12,242 bases of DNA from Paracamarosporium sp. OC-R06-R3 (Eukaryota; Ascomycota; Dothideomycetes; Pleosporales; Didymosphaeriaceae), in contig JACVRA010000375.1 in assembly GCA_019828545.1 (NCBI GenBank), positions 1 through 12,242 on the forward strand, read 5' to 3'. Positions 10,413 to 12,242 of this stretch are shown piece after piece. The translations under genes were made by a program, and so were the position numbers. Within the stretch, counting starts at the first letter, position 1. Each line of letters begins with the position of its first letter. The notes beneath the pieces are model-generated. The model was not told where the DNA came from. It saw only the letters and a list, made by a program, of their open reading frames with translations, and did not search any database.

Positions 10413-11279
10413 AGCCCCGTAGTAGTAGTTATATTAATAGAAATAAATAAAAGTATATTATTTATATTATTAATATAGGTAAAATAAAAGAGTATAACTA
10501 TTATTATTATCCTATTAATTATATTATAAAAGGATATAAAGTAGTAGTATAGAAAGCTAAGAATATTATATATAGTATAAAAGAATTATTATCTACTTAA
10601 TATAATTATTATTATATTAGTAATACTTAAGTCTATAGTTATACTAAAGTTTACTACGTTTATAAACTAATTAAGAGTAATATAATAACTAAACTATATT
10701 ATAATTAATAAATACTATATTATATTAAACTAGTAGTATACATTCTATAAGTAGATATAATAGCTAAGTAAGTTAATAATAACTAAAACATAAATAGTAT
10801 TATTAATAATAATATTATTACTTAATAAAAAGAATAAGTTATTTTAGTAGATATATTTTAATCCTAACTAGGTTAAAGTATTCTAGGTAGAGACAACGTA
10901 GACGAACATAGTATACTAGATAATTAAAATAAAAAGAGTAATAAAAAAGTAAAAAGTAAAGGGAATTATATTAAATATAATCTAAAAGAAGTTATATAAA
11001 TATAAGAATAGTAAGATAGTAATTTATAGTAACTTAATACGTAAGGTTAAGGAACTAGTATAGTAGCTTATATACTATATATATTACTATAATATAGTTA
11101 ATAAGACAAGTATACTAGAGGATTTTATATTAGGTAGAGGCCGGGTAATTATGGCCATAAGCACATTGAGGATAGACATTGACATCCCTAACATCTAGTA
11201 TATTATCTACATAGATTAGCCATTTTCCGTACTAGATTACGTGTAGGAGAGCGGTAGGGCGGGACGAGATGGGGCATAG
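10413..11279 (+). other. RecQ helicase core motifs, decayed
   Basis: Motif I (Walker A) begins at 10413 as Ser-Pro-Val-Val-Val-Val and ends Asn-Lys-Ser at 10446-10454, with the Gly residues replaced by Glu and Asn. Motif Ia is near 10497-10535. Motif II, ancestrally Asp-Glu-Cys-His, is now Asn-Lys-Tyr-Tyr at 10707-10718. Motif III, ancestrally Thr-Ala-Thr-Leu-Pro-Pro, is all Ile/Leu near 10803-10823. Motif IV is Val-Ile-Tyr-Ser-Asn at 11019-11033. Motif V is Ile-Asp-Ile-Asp-Ile-Pro-Asn at 11172-11192. Motif VI, Glu-Ser-Gly-Arg-Ala-Gly-Arg-Asp-Gly at 11247-11273, is intact and preceded by TAG where the family has Gln. Every substitution listed can be made by C-to-T or G-to-A transitions, so ATP binding and hydrolysis are lost. 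Confidence 0.88.
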
Positions 11280-12045
11280 AGCGAGGCAGTCATAATCGTG
11301 CAGGAGGGAGCATAGCAAGCAGCCAAAGACAGGCAGGAGGAGAAGGAGCATGCGTTAGTGCGGGCATTAGTTAAGAAAGGCGAGGCGACGACGTGTAGGC
11401 AGGTAGTAATAAGTAGTTACTTAGACAAAAGAGAAGTAGAGTAGGTAGGATGCAAGGAGGGAGAGGAGAAGTGTAATATATACTAAGGAGGCGAGGAGGC
11501 AGACGAGGGGGCAGAAAAGGGGGAGAACAAGGAGGGCAGCAGCAAGATTAGTAGCAATAGAGAAGAAATAGAGGTGGCTAGAGTGGAAATAGAGATAGAG
11601 AGAGAAGGGTTATAGTATACATTTTAGCAGCAAGATTAGAGGCAACAAGGCCCACGGTAAAGATTAATACAGGAGCAGTAGAAGGCGTATGCCAGTATAG
11701 AGTAGCTATATAGGCAGTTGGCACAGTGGTCAAATTAGTGTAGGGTGTACGAGGTAGTAGGCGACGGACAGCGTACACACGACGTTCGACAGTGTTGGTA
11801 GGCAAAAAGCCAGTAGGCTAAGAAGATAGTTAAGAAGATAGAGTAGACAATCTAGTTTAAGCCATACTTAGATTATTTTTAGTATAGGGTGCTGTAGGAG
11901 ATTTACAATTAATAGGAGGAAAACGGGAATAGATAGTATTAGTAGTTAATAGATAGACATTGCTAGTATTAAGGGGTTTTATTAGGTAGATTAATAGGGA
12001 TTATATATAGGGGTAAGGACGGTGTACGAGAACGTTGGGCATAAT
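11130..12045 (+). other. Low-RIP island, 3' part of the dead helicase
   Basis: GC content and CpA/TpG are restored over about 900 bases. In the helicase phase there are open runs of 42 codons at 11316-11441 and again at 11487-11612, separated by single stops (11442 TAG, 11484 TAA). The protein text after motif VI is rich in Glu, Lys and Gly, then basic and Gln-rich. A zinc-knuckle-like order is visible: Cys at 11739, two residues, Tyr at 11748 (a Cys by inference), nine residues, His at 11778, four residues, Cys at 11793. The phase ends recognisably with Asp-Gly-Val-Arg-Glu-Arg-Trp-Ala near 12018-12041, after which RIP-saturated sequence returns. The opposite-strand ORF at 11578-11805 is a shadow. 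Confidence 0.8.
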
Positions 12046-12242
12046 AGTTAATAAATAAAGGGATTAATAAATTATCTATAAAAGGATTACTTTAATATCT
12101 AAAGATAAAGTAGACATTTAATTCTATTAAAAGTAATTATATAGTAGTAGAGTTTTATTAAATAACTAAATTATTAAAAAAGTAGAATAGAGGTATATTT
12201 AATAAAATAAAAGTATATAAATATATAAACTTATTATTAAGT
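12046..12242. other. AT-rich right edge, possible last codons of the dead helicase
   Basis: RIP-saturated sequence resumes here. The helicase phase continues with six TAA/TAG codons and an Ile/Lys/Asn-rich reading to the edge. I think the gene may extend through this stretch, since several relatives have a further C-terminal segment, but no motif proves it. No terminator or polyadenylation signal can be told apart from background AT. Confidence 0.35.

Larger units (their letters stand above)
1..12242. other. RIP-mutated AT-rich fungal DNA
   Basis: Almost the whole window has the dinucleotide signature of repeat-induced point mutation. TpA is hugely over-represented, CpA and TpG are nearly missing, and CpG persists in many acg/gcg triplets. 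Bases 1-120, for example, contain no CpA, no TpG and one CpG. RIP is a premeiotic process of filamentous ascomycetes that mutates duplicated DNA by C-to-T change, mostly at CpA. The consequences are visible directly: no long ORF, and TAA/TAG stops where Gln and Trp codons are expected in the one recognisable gene. Exceptions are two milder islands near 8057-8600 and 11130-12045. Exact RIP indices were not computed; the call rests on reading the sequence. Confidence 0.9.
7440..12242 (+). pseudogene. RIP-killed telomere-linked-helicase-like RecQ gene
   Basis: In life this would be a large RecQ-family ATP-dependent DNA helicase of the fungal multicopy type, often found near telomeres. One phase (codons starting at positions divisible by 3) carries, in order: a zinc-finger-like N-terminus (about 7440-8100); a conserved Asn-Pro-Trp-Leu-Glu-Arg segment at 8193; an Asn-rich, mutated central part; a recombinase-like region (9540-10060); helicase motifs I to VI (10413-11273); and a charged C-terminus with a zinc-knuckle-like pattern (to about 12045). 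Well over 100 in-frame stops occur, all TAA/TAG by my reading. There is no net frameshift over about 1,500 codons, close to the length I recall for intact relatives. The start near 7440 is approximate, because an ATG would itself be expected to become ATA. After 12045 the phase stays compatible to the window edge, so the gene may be cut there. Identification is by recalled family patterns, not by a search. Confidence 0.88.

Noticed and set aside
11578..11805. 75-codon ORF on the minus strand
   Set aside because: It is opposite the C-terminal part of the helicase pseudogene, with Cys/His pattern and phase continuity on the + strand. The minus-strand product has no recognisable feature.

Overview
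The window looks like AT-rich, gene-poor DNA from a filamentous ascomycete (Pezizomycotina) that has gone through repeat-induced point mutation (RIP). TpA is extremely common, while CpA and TpG are almost absent over long stretches and CpG survives better. In the first 60 bases I count about 14 TpA, no CpA and no TpG. This is the classic result of C-to-T change at CpA on both strands. No intact protein-coding gene, tRNA, rRNA or CRISPR array is visible.

The right 40% (about 7440 to the right edge, + strand) is the only part I can identify. It is a dead copy of a large fungal RecQ-type DNA helicase of the telomere-linked-helicase-like group. All recognisable segments lie in one phase, with codons starting at positions divisible by 3. 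They run from an N-terminal zinc-finger-like part, through a middle part resembling a tyrosine recombinase, to helicase motifs I to VI and a C-terminal charged region with a zinc-knuckle-like pattern. The frame has well over 100 in-frame stops, and every one I read is TAA or TAG. They sit where Gln or Trp codons are expected. There is no net frameshift over about 4.6 kb, so the gene was killed by transitions rather than by indels.

Two parts of this dead gene are much less mutated: about 8057-8600 (5' part) and 11130-12045 (helicase motifs V/VI and the C-terminus). They keep CpA/TpG and normal GC content. The roughly 2.5 kb between them is heavily mutated, so the RIP damage is mosaic within one gene.

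The left 60% (1-7440) is almost wholly RIP-saturated. A stop-poor phase in positions 1-2010 may be another dead gene, cut by the left edge, but I do not recognise it. Between 2011 and 5700 several frames on both strands look equally plausible and none can be assigned. At 5703-5953 and 6181-6521 there are two different short tandem-repeat arrays, of 56 bp and 42 bp units. Bases 6522-7440 are AT-rich with no gene. Helicases of this group are typically multicopy and often subtelomeric, which fits both the RIP and a subtelomeric or AT-isochore setting. That location is an inference.
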